Position numbers and translations under genes: made by a program. Shown here one piece after another: positions 15,723-29,287 of a DNA stretch of 64,000 bases. Source of the stretch: Aeromicrobium duanguangcaii. GTDB taxonomy: Bacteria > Actinomycetota > Actinomycetes > Propionibacteriales > Nocardioidaceae. Each line of letters starts with the position of its first letter. The first letter of the stretch is position 1. The stretch covers positions 1,674,001 to 1,738,000 of the forward strand of contig NZ_CP101990.1 of the NCBI RefSeq assembly GCF_024508295.1. Reading direction: 5' to 3'. The notes beneath the pieces are model-generated. The model searched no databases. It worked only from the letters and a program-made list of their open reading frames with translations, and was not told where the DNA came from.

Positions 15723-18518
15723 TCAACGACGCGCGAATCCCCGGATGACGATCTTGCGCACCTCGTCGTACCAGAGCACGACGGAAGCCAGTGCCGTGCA
15801 GACGACCCAGTGGACCAGGTCCAGGGAGCCGGTGCCGAAGGCGACCTGGAGCACCGGAATCTCCACCACGGCGACCTGGAGGACCACCGCGAGGACGATC
15901 GCGCCCCACAGCCAGGGATTCCGGAACAGCCCGTGGAACACCGTCGTGGTCTCCGACCGCGCGTTGAGCGCATTGAACAACTGAGCGAGGACCAAGGTGG
16001 TGAACCCGGCCGTCCGGGCGACCTCGAGGGAATCGTCGCCCTCGACCAGTCCCCCCGGCAGGAACACGTCGATCGAGAACAGGCTCACGATCGCCATCAC
16101 GAGTCCGATCGTGACGATGCCTCTCCACATGCGCGGGTCGATCGCGCGGTCGTCCAGCCGGCGGGGCGGTCGCTGCATGACGTCGTCGATCTCGGGATCG
16201 ACGCCCATCGCGAGCGCCGGGCCGGAGTCGGTCACCAGGTTGATCCACAGGATCTGGGTCGCCAGCAGCGGCAGCACGATCGTCTCGTTGCTCGCCTCGT
16301 TGAGCCCGAGCACCCCGGCGAACACGACCCCGAGGAAGACCGTCAGCACCTCGCCCATGTTCGACGAGAGCAGGTAGCGCAGGAACTTCTTGATGTCGTC
16401 GAAGATCACCCGTCCCTGACGGACCGCCATGACGATCGTCGCGAAGTTGTCGTCGCCGAGGATCATCCGGGCGGCCTCCTTCGTGACCTCGGTGCCGGTC
16501 ACGCCCATGGCCACGCCGATGTCGGCGGACTTGAGCGCGGGTGCGTCGTTGACGCCGTCGCCCGTCATCGCCACGATCTGTCCCTGCGACTGCAGGGTGT
16601 CGACGAGCAGCAGCTTGTGCTTGGGCGAGACCCGCGCGTACACCGACACCTCGCGGGTGGTCTCGTCCAGCGCGCCGTCGTCGAGGGTGTCGAGCTCCGC
16701 GCCCGTCACGGCGCGACCGCCGGGCTCGATGATGCCCAGATCGGCCGCGATCCGCGTCGCGGTGGTCGGGTGGTCGCCGGTGATCATGATGACCCGGACG
16801 CCGGCGCGGTGGGCCTCGGCGATTGCCGTGGCGGCCTCGGCCCGCGGCGGGTCGATGATGCCCACGACGCCGACGTAGACCAGATCGCGTTCGATGGAGG
16901 CGTCGACCTCGCCTGGTCCGTCGACCGGCAGGTCGTCGGCCACCCGGTAGGCGACGCCGAGGGTCCGGAAGGCCTCACCCGACAGGGCCTCGACCTGGGC
17001 CAGACGCTCGGCCCGGGCCTCCTCGGTGAGCGACACCGTGGTCTCACCGACCTGGTAGGCCGTGCAGTGCGCCAGCAGCACGTCGGGCGCGCCCTTGCTG
17101 AAGATGAGACGGGACCCGTCCCCGCGCTCGCGGTGCACCGTGGACATCATCTTCCGCTCGGAGGTGAACGGGATCTCGGCCTGGCGCTCGAACCGGGCGA
17201 GTTCCTCCCCCGTGCCCTCGAGCTTGCGCGCCGCGACGAGGAACGCCGCCTCGGTGGGATCGCCCTGGATGCTCCACTCCCCATCCCGCTCGGTCAGCTG
17301 GGCGTCATTGGCGAGCGCTCCCGCGGCCAGCAGGAGTTGGGTCTCCGAACGTTGTGCCCCCGCCAGCGGCTCACCGCCCACCGTGACCTGACCCTCGGGC
17401 CGGTAGCCGACACCGCTGACGTCGGCGCTGCCCGACGACGTGACCACACGCTCGATCATCATCTCGTTGCGCGTCAGGGTGCCGGTCTTGTCGGTGCAGA
17501 TCACCGATGCCGATCCGAGCGCTTCGACGGAGTTGAGCTGCTTCACCACCGCATTGCGTCGCGCCAGGCGCTGCACGCCGATCGCGAGGACGACGGAGAG
17601 AATCGCGGGCATCCCCTCGGGCACCGCCGCCACCGCCAGCGAGACGCCCAGCAGCAGGACGACGACGAAGTCGGCCGGCTCGGTCACCCCGTCGACCACG
17701 ACGATCGTGATCATCACGATCAGCGCGATGACCACCACGACGATCCCGAGCATCTTGCTGATGTAGGCGACCTCGACCTGCAGCGGCGTGGGCTCCTCCT
17801 CCGTCGCGTCGAGCATCTCGGCGATCGCGCCGACCTCGGTCGACATGCCGACTCCGGTCACCACGGCGCGGCCGACTCCCTGCACCACGGCAGTGCCCTT
17901 GTAGACCATGTCGCGTCGCTCGGCCAGAGGCGCCGGCTCGGCCAGCGTCGCGGCGTTCTTGGTCACCGCCTCGCTCTCACCAGTCAACGACGCCTCCTGG
18001 ATCCGGAGCGCACTGGCGCTCAGGAGTCGCGCGTCGGCGCCCACTGCGTCGCCCTCGTTGAGGACCAGCACGTCACCGACCACGAGCTCGGCCGACGGCA
18101 CGGTCTTGAGCTCACCCCCGCGGAACACCGTCGACGTCGCAGCCGTCATCGAGCCGAGCGCAGCGACCGCGTCCTCCGCCCGGGACTCCTGCGTGTACCC
18201 GAGCACGGCGTTGAGGATGACGACGAGGGCGATCACGACCGCGTCGACCGGGACCCCGTCTGCGCCCTCGATGGCCCAGGAGACCAACGAGATGACGACG
18301 GCCACCAGCAGCAGGTAGATGAGGGGGTCCTGGAACTGCGCGAGGATCTTGCGCCAGGTCGGGATCGCGTCCTTGCCGCGCAGCTCGTTCGGGCCGTTCT
18401 CCTCGAGCCTGCGTGCCGCCTCCGCGTCCGACAGACCCGTCGCCGGGACGACCTCCAGCCGATCCGCCACCGCCTGCGCGTCGACGACTGACGCGTCCTG
18501 CATGTCGTGAACGATCAT
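15723..18518 (-). CDS. Cation-translocating P-type ATPase, P2 (Ca2+-ATPase-like)
   Basis: 931 residues from the ATG at 18518; a longer frame to 18683 adds only low-complexity sequence. Order of parts: N-terminal cation-ATPase domain with GLSDAEAARRLEENGPNEL, actuator domain with SLTGES, the core helix PEGMPA, phosphorylation site DKTGT at residues 343-347, hinge TGDGVNDAPAL, and a C-terminal six-helix cation-ATPase domain. The layout and the PEGMPA motif fit the P2A/P2B group that exports Ca2+ (or Mn2+), energised by an aspartyl-phosphate intermediate in the inner membrane. It ends before the SDR gene and diverges from the MFS gene at 18723. Confidence 0.9.
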   Translation of the reverse strand: MIVHDMQDASVVDAQAVADRLEVVPATGLSDAEAARRLEENGPNELRGKDAIPTWRKILAQFQDPLIYLLLVAVVISLVSWAIEGADGVPVDAVVIALVVILNAVLGYTQESRAEDAVAALGSMTAATSTVFRGGELKTVPSAELVVGDVLVLNEGDAVGADARLLSASALRIQEASLTGESEAVTKNAATLAEPAPLAERRDMVYKGTAVVQGVGRAVVTGVGMSTEVGAIAEMLDATEEEPTPLQVEVAYISKMLGIVVVVIALIVMITIVVVDGVTEPADFVVVLLLGVSLAVAAVPEGMPAILSVVLAIGVQRLARRNAVVKQLNSVEALGSASVICTDKTGTLTRNEMMIERVVTSSGSADVSGVGYRPEGQVTVGGEPLAGAQRSETQLLLAAGALANDAQLTERDGEWSIQGDPTEAAFLVAARKLEGTGEELARFERQAEIPFTSERKMMSTVHRERGDGSRLIFSKGAPDVLLAHCTAYQVGETTVSLTEEARAERLAQVEALSGEAFRTLGVAYRVADDLPVDGPGEVDASIERDLVYVGVVGIIDPPRAEAATAIAEAHRAGVRVIMITGDHPTTATRIAADLGIIEPGGRAVTGAELDTLDDGALDETTREVSVYARVSPKHKLLLVDTLQSQGQIVAMTGDGVNDAPALKSADIGVAMGVTGTEVTKEAARMILGDDNFATIVMAVRQGRVIFDDIKKFLRYLLSSNMGEVLTVFLGVVFAGVLGLNEASNETIVLPLLATQILWINLVTDSGPALAMGVDPEIDDVMQRPPRRLDDRAIDPRMWRGIVTIGLVMAIVSLFSIDVFLPGGLVEGDDSLEVARTAGFTTLVLAQLFNALNARSETTTVFHGLFRNPWLWGAIVLAVVLQVAVVEIPVLQVAFGTGSLDLVHWVVCTALASVVLWYDEVRKIVIRGFARR

Positions 18519-18722
18519 GTCTCGACCCCATGACCGATCCTGTCCCACGTCGGCCGGCAGCGCGACAGCAGAGGAACCCGGTGGCTCCGACGCCACGACG
18601 CTCGGCGTGCCGTGAGGTGGGTCACTCGCCCCGACCGGAACAACCTGGGCGGCGCGCGCGTTGCGACCACTGGTGCCCCTCATGGCCCAGTCAGCTCGTC
18701 AGTCCCACCGCGCAGGAGCACA

Positions 18723-20177
18723 GTGACCACCACCGACACCACCTCGGCACCGCCCACCACCGACCGCGCAGGACGGCTGATCGCCCTGCTCGTGGGCTCG
18801 GCGTTCGTCGTGATCCTCAACGAGACGATCATGAGCGTCGCCCTGCCGGAGCTGATGCGGGAGTTCGACGTCCCGGCGACGACGGCGCAGTGGCTCACGA
18901 CGGCGTTCCTGCTGACGATGGCCGTGGTCATCCCGATCACCGGCTTCCTGCTGACTCGCTATCCCCTGCGGCGGGTGTTCATGGCCGCGATGATCTCCTT
19001 CACGGCCGGCACCCTGCTGGCCGCCGTGGCGCCGACCTTCGCCGTGCTGGTGGCCGCTCGCGCCGTCCAGGCGGTCGGCACCGCCCTGATGATGCCGCTG
19101 CTGATCACGACGATCCTCAACCTCGTCCCGGCGGAGCGCCGCGGCCGGATGATGGGCACCGTCTCCATCGTCATCTCGGTGGCTCCTGCCGTCGGCCCCA
19201 CGATCTCGGGCATCATCCTCGACCAGCTCGACTGGCGCTGGATGTTCTGGCTCGTCCTGCCGATCGCCCTGCTGTCCCTCGGACTCGGCGCGGCGTGGGT
19301 CAAGAACGTCACCGAGCCGATCGACGTCCCGATCGACGTGCTCTCGGTCGTGCTGTCGGCGCTGGCCTTCGGCGGCCTGATCTACGGACTCAGCAGCATC
19401 GGTGAGGCCGCCGCGGGCGAGACCCCGGTCCAGCCCTGGATCCCGGTCGCCGTGGGCGCCGTCGCCCTCGTCATCTTCGTCCTGCGTCAGCTCTCCCTGC
19501 AGGACCGCGCGCTGCTGGACCTGCGCACCTTCGCGCACCGGACCTTCACGATCGCGGCCGGACTCGTCGCCGTCAGCATGATGGCGCTCTTCGGAACCCT
19601 GATCCTGCTGCCGATCTACCTGCAGTCGGTGCTGGGCCTGACGACGCTGGAGACCGGCCTGGTCCTGCTGCCCGGCGGTCTCGTCATGGGCCTGCTCGCG
19701 CCGTTCGTCGGCCGCCTCTTCGACCAGTACGGACCGCGCCCCCTCGTGGCGCCGGGTGCTGCCGTCACCTCGGTCGCGCTCTGGTCGATGTCGATGTTCG
19801 ACACGGACACCACGCAGGGCACCGTCATCGCGGTGCACGTCCTGATGAGCATCGGCCTCGCCCTGATGTTCACGCCGCTGATGACCTCGGCGCTGGGCTC
19901 GCTGCCGCACCACCTGTACTCGCACGGCAGCGCCACCGTCTCCACGCTCCAGCAGGTCGCCGGCGCGGCCGGCACCGCGCTGTTCGTGACCGTGATGACG
20001 CGCCGTTCGGTCAGCGAGCTCGAGACGGGCGCCTCGGTCGTCGACGCCACGGCCTCGGGCGTCCACGCCGCGCTCTTCTACGGCGGCATGATCTCGGCGG
20101 TGGCGGTGCTCGTCGCCCTGCTGGTCAAGGCCCCGAAGCCGGCCGCGCCGGTCGCCGTGCCGCCGCAGGAGGGGTGA
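18723..20177 (+). CDS. MFS transporter, DHA2 (EmrB/QacA-type, 14-TM) family
   Basis: 484 residues from a GTG at 18723 with AGGAG 5 bases upstream; the longer frame to 18612 lacks a Shine-Dalgarno and adds non-hydrophobic sequence. The start VTTTDTTSAPPTTDRAG is followed by the first helix and NETIMSVALPELMREF, the D1-type motif of DHA2 drug:H+ antiporters. Motif A-like TRYPLRRVF, the loop AERRGRMMG and motif C-like APAVGPTISGIILDQLDWRW are present. It likely exports lipophilic cations or other toxic compounds; the substrate is unknown. It diverges from the P-type ATPase gene. Confidence 0.88.
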   Translation: MTTTDTTSAPPTTDRAGRLIALLVGSAFVVILNETIMSVALPELMREFDVPATTAQWLTTAFLLTMAVVIPITGFLLTRYPLRRVFMAAMISFTAGTLLAAVAPTFAVLVAARAVQAVGTALMMPLLITTILNLVPAERRGRMMGTVSIVISVAPAVGPTISGIILDQLDWRWMFWLVLPIALLSLGLGAAWVKNVTEPIDVPIDVLSVVLSALAFGGLIYGLSSIGEAAAGETPVQPWIPVAVGAVALVIFVLRQLSLQDRALLDLRTFAHRTFTIAAGLVAVSMMALFGTLILLPIYLQSVLGLTTLETGLVLLPGGLVMGLLAPFVGRLFDQYGPRPLVAPGAAVTSVALWSMSMFDTDTTQGTVIAVHVLMSIGLALMFTPLMTSALGSLPHHLYSHGSATVSTLQQVAGAAGTALFVTVMTRRSVSELETGASVVDATASGVHAALFYGGMISAVAVLVALLVKAPKPAAPVAVPPQEG

Positions 20178-20232
20178 CCGACACGTCAGTCCACTCCGCG
20201 GCGATCGAACTTTCGACTCCGGCGGACTGACG

Positions 20233-20298
20233 TATGCTCGTGGCACAGTTCGGATCCTTCCCGAGGCCCAGGCGAGCCCGCCGCCGGCTGAAGGATCC
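20233..20298 (+). promoter_or_regulatory. metH leader: putative -10 box and stem-loop
   Basis: TATGCT at 20233-20238 can serve as a -10 box with a weak TTCGAC-like -35. About 14 bases downstream, GGATCCTTC (20252-20260) pairs perfectly with GAAGGATCC (20290-20298); the loop contains AGCC/GGCT that can nest inside. The structure ends 39 bases before the metH ATG. It does not show the conserved cores of SAM-I/IV, SAH or cobalamin riboswitches that I could check by eye, so its role is open. Confidence 0.4.
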
Positions 20299-20337
20299 CA
20301 GCAGCCACCGCTGTCGAACCGCTGAGGACTCTCACCC

Positions 20338-24066
<3,729 letters not shown>

Positions 24067-24075
24067 GCTGAGAAG

Positions 24076-24924
24076 GTGACCGACGCCCAGATCCCCGTTC
24101 TGCGGAATCCGTGGATGATCGCCGCGTTCGAGGGCTGGAACGACGCCGCCGACGCGGCGACCAGCACGGTCGACCACCTGCTCGAGGAGTGGGACGCCGA
24201 GATCTTCGCCGAGCTCGATCCGGAGGAGTTCTACGACTTCCAGGCGGTCCGTCCGGTCCTGGCTCCGTCCGAGAACGGCGTGCGCGACATCGTGTGGCCC
24301 ACGCCGACTCTCTACTTCGCCCGCCCGCCGCACCTGGATCGCGACGTCCTGCTGCTGCGTGCCGTCGAGCCGAACTATCGCTGGCAGACCTTCTGCGCCG
24401 CGGTGGTCGAGATCGCGCAGCGCGCCGGCGTCCAGGAGCTCATCACCCTCGGCGCCCTGTTGGCCGACAGCCCGCACACCCGCCCGGTTCCCGTGACCGG
24501 GACGACGAACGATCCGGTCATGCTGGAGCGCCTCTCGCTCGAGCAGTCCCGCTACTCCGGGCCGATCGGGATCACGACGGTGCTCGGCGACGTCGCCGCC
24601 CGCGCCGGCATGGCGACAGCCGGCATCTGGGCCGCCGTGCCCCACTACGTGGCCGAGCCGCCCTGCTACAAGGCCACCCTGGCCCTCCTCGGCGCCGTCG
24701 AGGATGCGGTGGGCATCGGGCTCCCCCAGGGCGTGCTCCAGGAGATGTCCGAGGCCTGGCAGCGTGGCGCCGACGACCTGATGGAACAGGACGAGGACCT
24801 GCGCGACTACGTCGAGTCCCTCGAGACCGACCGCGACACCGACGACCTGCCCGAGGCCTCCGGCGACGCCATCGCGCGCGAGTTCGAGCGCTACCTGCGT
24901 CGCCGTCCCACCGAAGAGACCTGA
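24076..24924 (+). CDS. PAC2 family protein
   Basis: 282 residues from a GTG at 24076 with GAGAAG just upstream. The N-terminus (VTDAQIPVLRNPWMIAAFEG followed by WNDAADAAT) and the conserved ITLGALLADSPHTRPVPVTG are typical of the PAC2 (proteasome assembly chaperone-like) family of actinobacteria. The C-terminus is acidic (EQDEDLRDYVESLETDRD). The biochemical role in bacteria is not established. Its position directly after metH and before convergent mshC is common in related genomes. Confidence 0.9.
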   Translation: MTDAQIPVLRNPWMIAAFEGWNDAADAATSTVDHLLEEWDAEIFAELDPEEFYDFQAVRPVLAPSENGVRDIVWPTPTLYFARPPHLDRDVLLLRAVEPNYRWQTFCAAVVEIAQRAGVQELITLGALLADSPHTRPVPVTGTTNDPVMLERLSLEQSRYSGPIGITTVLGDVAARAGMATAGIWAAVPHYVAEPPCYKATLALLGAVEDAVGIGLPQGVLQEMSEAWQRGADDLMEQDEDLRDYVESLETDRDTDDLPEASGDAIAREFERYLRRRPTEET

Positions 24925-24940
24925 GGCGGGCCGCTAGCCC

Positions 24941-25015
24941 GCGAGATGTGTAGCGGCATGCACCCGGATCAGGCCGTTTCGGCCGGATTCAGGTGGACAG
25001 CGCTACACATCTCGC
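24941..25015. terminator. Long near-perfect palindrome between convergent PAC2 and mshC genes
   Basis: GCGAGATGTGTAGCG at 24941-24955 and CGCTACACATCTCGC at 25001-25015 are exact inverted repeats. Inside, CACC/GGTG and GGCC/GGCC continue the pairing with small internal loops, giving one hairpin of about 75 bases. It sits between two converging genes, so bidirectional termination is likely; it could also be a REP-type palindromic repeat. Confidence 0.65.
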
Positions 25016-25030
25016 GCGCCGGAGGCGCGA

Positions 25031-26254
25031 TCAGAGCTTGATGCCGAGGAGGGCGTCGACGGCGGCACGCACCTGGGCCGGCGCCTGGGCGTCGTCGCCG
25101 GTCGTGGCAGTCCACGCGTCGACCGCCTTCAGCGCCGCGGGCGCGTCGAGGTCGTTCGTCAGGGCCTCGCGGAGGCGATCCACCAGCTCCTGACCGGACG
25201 GGCCGGCCGAGCGGTCGGCGGCCGCCCGCCAGCGAGCCAGACGCGCCTCGGCGACCTCGATCTCGTCGCCGAACCACTCCCAGTCCTCGCGGTAGTGGTG
25301 CCCGAGCAGCGCCAGCCGGATGGCCATCGGGTCCCGTCCCTCGGCACGCAGCTTGGAGACCAGGACGAGGTTGCCCTTCGACTTGCTCATCTTCTCGCCC
25401 TCGTAGCCCACCATTCCGGCGTGCACGTAGGAGCGGGCGAAGGGCTCACCGGTGGCGCGCTCGGCCTCGGCGGCCGACATCTCGTGGTGGGGGAAGACCA
25501 GGTCCGATCCCCCACCCTGGACGTCGAATGCCGTGCCGAGGTGGTGCAGGGCGATCGCCGCGCACTCGATGTGCCAGCCGGGCCGGCCCCGGCCGAGGTC
25601 GGTGTCCCACGCGGGCTCCCCCGGGCGCTCGGCCTGCCACAGCAGGCAGTCCAGCGGGTCGCGCTTGCCCGAACGGTTCGGGTCGCCGCCGCGCTCGGCG
25701 AAGAGCTTGACCATGGTCTCCTCGTCGAACCCGGAGACCTCGCCGAAGGTCGAGGCGGAGTGGACGTCGAAGTACAGGTCGTCGTCGACCCGGTAGACCG
25801 CTCCGGTCGCCTCGAGGCGCTGCACGAGGTCGATGACCAGCGGGATGGACTCGACGGCGCCGATGTAGTGCTCCGGCGGCAGGACCCGCAGGGCGGTCAT
25901 GTCGTCGCGGAACAGCTGCGTCTCGCGCTCGGCCAGCGCCACCCAGTCCATGCCGGTCGCGGTGGCGCGCTCGAGCAGCGGGTCGTCTACGTCGGTCACG
26001 TTCTGCGTGTAGTGCACGTCCAGGCCGCGGTCGAGCCAGACCCGCTGCAGCAGGTCGAAGGTCAGGTACGTGTTGGCGTGGCCCAGGTGCGTGGCGTCGT
26101 ACGGCGTGATGCCGCAGACGTAGAGGCGCGCGGATTCCTCGGGATCGAGCGGGACGAGCTTCCCGGTGGCGGTGTCGTGCACCTGGACGGGTGGTCCGTC
26201 ACCGAGCCCGGAGTCCGAGAGTCGTGGGATCGGTGGGCGGGACCAACTCTGCAT
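25031..26254 (-). CDS. mshC: L-cysteine:1D-myo-inositol 2-amino-2-deoxy-alpha-D-glucopyranoside ligase
   Basis: 407 residues beginning [12 protein letters not shown], the MshC-type start. This class I aminoacyl-tRNA-synthetase-like enzyme uses ATP to join cysteine to GlcN-Ins, the third committed step of mycothiol biosynthesis. Seen: zinc-site Cys47 in [20 protein letters not shown], whose THLGHA is the HIGH motif, a later [14 protein letters not shown], and KMSKS at residues 288-292. It lacks the tRNA-binding extension of CysS and is close to the usual MshC length. Its presence identifies a mycothiol-making actinobacterium. Confidence 0.96.
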   Translation of the reverse strand: MQSWSRPPIPRLSDSGLGDGPPVQVHDTATGKLVPLDPEESARLYVCGITPYDATHLGHANTYLTFDLLQRVWLDRGLDVHYTQNVTDVDDPLLERATATGMDWVALAERETQLFRDDMTALRVLPPEHYIGAVESIPLVIDLVQRLEATGAVYRVDDDLYFDVHSASTFGEVSGFDEETMVKLFAERGGDPNRSGKRDPLDCLLWQAERPGEPAWDTDLGRGRPGWHIECAAIALHHLGTAFDVQGGGSDLVFPHHEMSAAEAERATGEPFARSYVHAGMVGYEGEKMSKSKGNLVLVSKLRAEGRDPMAIRLALLGHHYREDWEWFGDEIEVAEARLARWRAAADRSAGPSGQELVDRLREALTNDLDAPAALKAVDAWTATTGDDAQAPAQVRAAVDALLGIKL

Positions 26255-26298
26255 GTCGCCGAGCCTATCGGGAGCATCGAAGCCACAATGAGCAGGTG

Positions 26299-27255
26299 AT
26301 GATCGACTGCGCGGTCTACGTCGACGGCGTGCGCCGCGACACCGACCATGACCCCGACAGCCTCGACGAGACGCTGGCCGGCCTGACCGGCAACGACTTC
26401 ATCTGGGTCGGCGTGAACAACCCGACGCACGACGAGATGGAGCGCCTCGGCAAGGCCCTGCGGATGCACCCGTTGGCGGTGGAGGACACGATCGGCGCGC
26501 ACCAGCGGCCGAAGATCGAGCGGTACAGCGATCACGTGTTCATCTCGATGCGCGCCGTCTCGTACAGCGACGACGACATCACCACCAACGAGGTCAACAT
26601 CTGCCTGGGCGCCCGCTACCTCCTGACCGTGCGCCACGGCGGGGCGTCGCTCGTCGACGCGCGACACCGGGCCGAGGTGTCACCCGATCGGCTGCGCCAC
26701 GGGCCGATCGTCGGGCTGCACGCCGTCGTCGACTCGATCGTGGACCACTACGAGTCGGTCGCCGGCGAGCTCGAGACGGACGTGGGCGAGGTCGAGGCGT
26801 CGGTCTTCTCGCCCGACCGCACCGAGGACTCCCGCCGCATCTATCGGCTCAAGCGCGAGACGCTGGAGTTCCGGCACGCCGTGGCGCCGCTGCGCGATCC
26901 GATGAGCCGCTTCGCCACCGTCGCCGACCCGGAAGCCCTGCGGCCGTACTTCCGCGACATCGCCGATCACCTGCAGCGAGCCGTGGACGCCATCGACTCG
27001 ATCGACAGCCTGCTGTCCAACGCCCTCAACGCCTATCTGGCGCAGCTGAGCGTCCAGCAGAACGAGGACATGCGCAAGCTCGCTGCGGGCGCGGCCCTCT
27101 TCGCCATCCCGACCGCCGTGGCGGGGATCTACGGGATGAACTTCGAGCACATGCCAGAGCTCTCCTGGGCCTTCGGCTATCCGCTGTCCCTGGCTCTCAT
27201 GGGCGGCGTGTGCTGGTACGTCTACCGACGGTTCAAGAAGTCGGGCTGGCTCTGA
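26299..27255 (+). CDS. corA: CorA-family magnesium/cobalt transporter
   Basis: 318 residues from the ATG at 26299; the longer frame overlaps mshC and is not needed, and a GTG at 26296 is an equally possible start. A soluble N-terminal alpha/beta domain ([19 protein letters not shown]), a long helix and two C-terminal membrane helices are visible. The first helix is followed by the signature GMN in [13 protein letters not shown]. CorA pentamers take up Mg2+ (also Co2+ and Ni2+). It is divergent from mshC and convergent with uppP, whose end is 7 bases away. Confidence 0.93.
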   Translation: MIDCAVYVDGVRRDTDHDPDSLDETLAGLTGNDFIWVGVNNPTHDEMERLGKALRMHPLAVEDTIGAHQRPKIERYSDHVFISMRAVSYSDDDITTNEVNICLGARYLLTVRHGGASLVDARHRAEVSPDRLRHGPIVGLHAVVDSIVDHYESVAGELETDVGEVEASVFSPDRTEDSRRIYRLKRETLEFRHAVAPLRDPMSRFATVADPEALRPYFRDIADHLQRAVDAIDSIDSLLSNALNAYLAQLSVQQNEDMRKLAAGAALFAIPTAVAGIYGMNFEHMPELSWAFGYPLSLALMGGVCWYVYRRFKKSGWL

Positions 27256-27262
27256 GCCCGCG

Positions 27263-28096
27263 TCAGCCGGCGACGGCGCCGGTGATGACGCCACCCCACA
27301 GCAGTCCGAGCACGACCGCACCGAGCACGACGCGGTAGATCACGAACGGCGCGTACGAGTTCTTGCTGACGTACTGCAGCAGCCAGTGGATGACGGCGAG
27401 GCCGACGACGAACGCGACGACGGTGCCGACGATGGTCGGGACCGTGCCGTAGGCGTTCTCGCCGCCGGGGATGTCCTTGAGCTTGTAGATGCCGGCTCCG
27501 ACGACCGCGGGGATCGCCAGGAGGAAGGCGTAGCGCGTGGCGGCGCGGCGGTCGTAGCCCAGGAACAGGCCCATCGAGATCGTGGCGCCCGAGCGGGAGA
27601 CACCCGGCACCAGCGCGCAGGCCTGGGCCAGGCCGAGCAGGATCGCGTCACGGGCGTTGAGGTCGTCGATCGGCTTGGCCTTGCGACCGAGCCGCTCGGC
27701 CAGCCCCAGGACCAGGCCCATGCCGATCAGCATCGAGGCGATGAACCACAGGTTCCGGAACTCGCGATCGATCGCGTCCTCGAGCGCGATGCCCAGCACC
27801 ACGATCGGCAGCGAGCCGACGATGATGAACCAGCCCATCCGCCACTCCGGTGCCTGGCGCGCCTCGGCGCTGAAGACGCCGCGGACCCAGCCGGAGCCGA
27901 TGGTCCAGATGTCGCGCCAGAAGTACAGGATGACCGCCAGCTCGGTGCCGATCTGGACGACCGCCGTGTACGCGGCGCCGGGGTCTTCCCAGCCCAGCAG
28001 TTGCGGCACGATCGCCAGGTGAGCACTGCTGGAGATGGGCAGGAATTCGGTGAGGCCCTGGACGATGCCCAGGATCACGGAGCGCAGCAGATCCAC
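27263..28096 (-). CDS. uppP: Undecaprenyl-diphosphate phosphatase
   Basis: 277 residues, normal family length, multipass membrane protein. The signature GLTEFLPISSSAHL lies at residues 14-27 and the second conserved loop, VPGVSRSGATISMG, carries the other active-site residues. It dephosphorylates undecaprenyl diphosphate to recycle the lipid carrier for peptidoglycan and other wall polymers, and confers bacitracin tolerance. The gene is divergent from the aldo/keto reductase gene, with a 48-base shared upstream region. Confidence 0.96.
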   Translation of the reverse strand: MDLLRSVILGIVQGLTEFLPISSSAHLAIVPQLLGWEDPGAAYTAVVQIGTELAVILYFWRDIWTIGSGWVRGVFSAEARQAPEWRMGWFIIVGSLPIVVLGIALEDAIDREFRNLWFIASMLIGMGLVLGLAERLGRKAKPIDDLNARDAILLGLAQACALVPGVSRSGATISMGLFLGYDRRAATRYAFLLAIPAVVGAGIYKLKDIPGGENAYGTVPTIVGTVVAFVVGLAVIHWLLQYVSKNSYAPFVIYRVVLGAVVLGLLWGGVITGAVAG

Positions 28097-28144
28097 CGTG
28101 CGAGCCTACACAGGAAGTTCTGGGGCACCGACTAACCTCATCGC

Positions 28145-29098
28145 ATGCACGCGCGTCGGCTCGGCGGTTCGGGACTCCAGGTGTCGCGGCTCGGCCTCGG
28201 GACCATGTCCTGGGGCGCAGCCGTCGACGAGTACGTGGCTGACGAGCAGCTGCGGGTCTTCCTCGACGCCGGTGGCACCCTGATCGACACCGCGCCCATC
28301 TACGGCGACGGCGGCTGCGAGAAGGTCATCGGCTCGCTGCTGGCCAAGCACGGCGTCCGCGACCGGATCGTCCTGGCCGGCAAGGCCGGCGTGGTCCGTC
28401 GCGACGGGCACGCCGTGGTCGACGGCTCCCTGGGATCGCTGATGCGACAGCTGGACCAGTCCCTGGCCGACCTCGGCACCGATCACCTCGACCTGTGGCA
28501 GATCCACCGTTGGGACGACACCGTCCCGGTCGACGAGACGATGGCCGCGCTCGACCAGGCCGTCCGCTCCGGCCGGGTCCGCTACGCCGGCATCAGCAAC
28601 TTCACCGGCTGGCAGACCGTGGCCGCCCAGCAGGCGTTCACCCGCTTGGGCGGCGGCGTGCCGCTGGTCAGCACCCAGATCGAGTACTCCCTGCTGCGCC
28701 GCGACCCCGAGATCGAGACGATCCCGGCCGCCGAGCACGCCGGGATGAGCATCCTGGCGTGGTCTCCCCTGGGCCGGGGTGTGCTCACCGGCAAGTACCG
28801 CGCCGGCGTGCCCGCCGACTCGCGGGCGGCGGACTCGCGGTGGGAGGCCTTCGTGGCGCCCCACCTCACGTCGTCGAAGGCCCGCGTCGTGGACGCGCTC
28901 GCCGCCGCTGCCCAGGGCCTGGGCGCCCCGGTGTCCCACGTCGCGCTCGCGTGGCTGCGCGACCAGCCCCGGGTCGGATCGGCGATCGTGGGCGCCCGCA
29001 CCGCCGCCCAACTTCAGGAATCGCTGGGGTCGGAGACACTGGAACTGCCGGCCGAGATCAATGCGGCCCTCAGCGATGTGTCAGAAGGAGCACGATGA
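28145..29098 (+). CDS. Aldo/keto reductase
   Basis: 317 residues starting MHARRLGGSGLQVSRLGLG. The AKR catalytic tetrad is recognisable: Asp and Tyr in GGTLIDTAPIYGDG, Lys in VLAGKAGV and His in LWQIHRWDD. The C-terminal cofactor segment is GSAIVGARTAAQLQESLG. It would catalyse NADPH-dependent reduction of a carbonyl; the substrate is unknown. The stop overlaps the ATG of the downstream DUF5703 gene (ATGA), so the two are translationally coupled. Confidence 0.93.
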   Translation: MHARRLGGSGLQVSRLGLGTMSWGAAVDEYVADEQLRVFLDAGGTLIDTAPIYGDGGCEKVIGSLLAKHGVRDRIVLAGKAGVVRRDGHAVVDGSLGSLMRQLDQSLADLGTDHLDLWQIHRWDDTVPVDETMAALDQAVRSGRVRYAGISNFTGWQTVAAQQAFTRLGGGVPLVSTQIEYSLLRRDPEIETIPAAEHAGMSILAWSPLGRGVLTGKYRAGVPADSRAADSRWEAFVAPHLTSSKARVVDALAAAAQGLGAPVSHVALAWLRDQPRVGSAIVGARTAAQLQESLGSETLELPAEINAALSDVSEGAR

Positions 29099-29280
29099 TC
29101 GACTACGAGTTCTGGGATGTCTCCATCTCGCGGACGAAGTCGCGGAATGCCGTGTGCCAGTGGCTGACGCAGGCGGCCGAGTTCCAGGGATGGGAACTCG
29201 ACCGCCTCCGCAAGGATTCGACCGGTCATCGCACGGTGCGGCTGCGGCGCAAGATCATCCGCATGCGCGCGACCGTCTGA
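29095..29280 (+). CDS. DUF5703 family small protein
   Basis: 61 residues, MIDYEFWDVSISRTKSRNAV onward, with GAAGGAG ahead of the ATG that overlaps the aldo/keto reductase stop. The sequence and size match the actinobacterial DUF5703 family (YEF..V.i.R..sR......LT..AE..GWEL.RLR). Basic C-terminus RLRRKIIRMRATV. Function unknown. Its end lies 7 bases from the convergent YihY gene. Confidence 0.88.
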   Translation: MIDYEFWDVSISRTKSRNAVCQWLTQAAEFQGWELDRLRKDSTGHRTVRLRRKIIRMRATV

Positions 29281-29287
29281 CCGTCGT

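Noticed and set aside
15810-18491. 893-residue open frame on the plus strand opposite the P-type ATPase
   Set aside because: Antisense shadow; the minus strand has DKTGT, TGDGVNDAP and membrane helices.
20240-20337. SAM, SAH or cobalamin riboswitch upstream of metH
   Set aside because: The conserved cores of these classes were not found by eye; only a generic stem-loop leader is supported.
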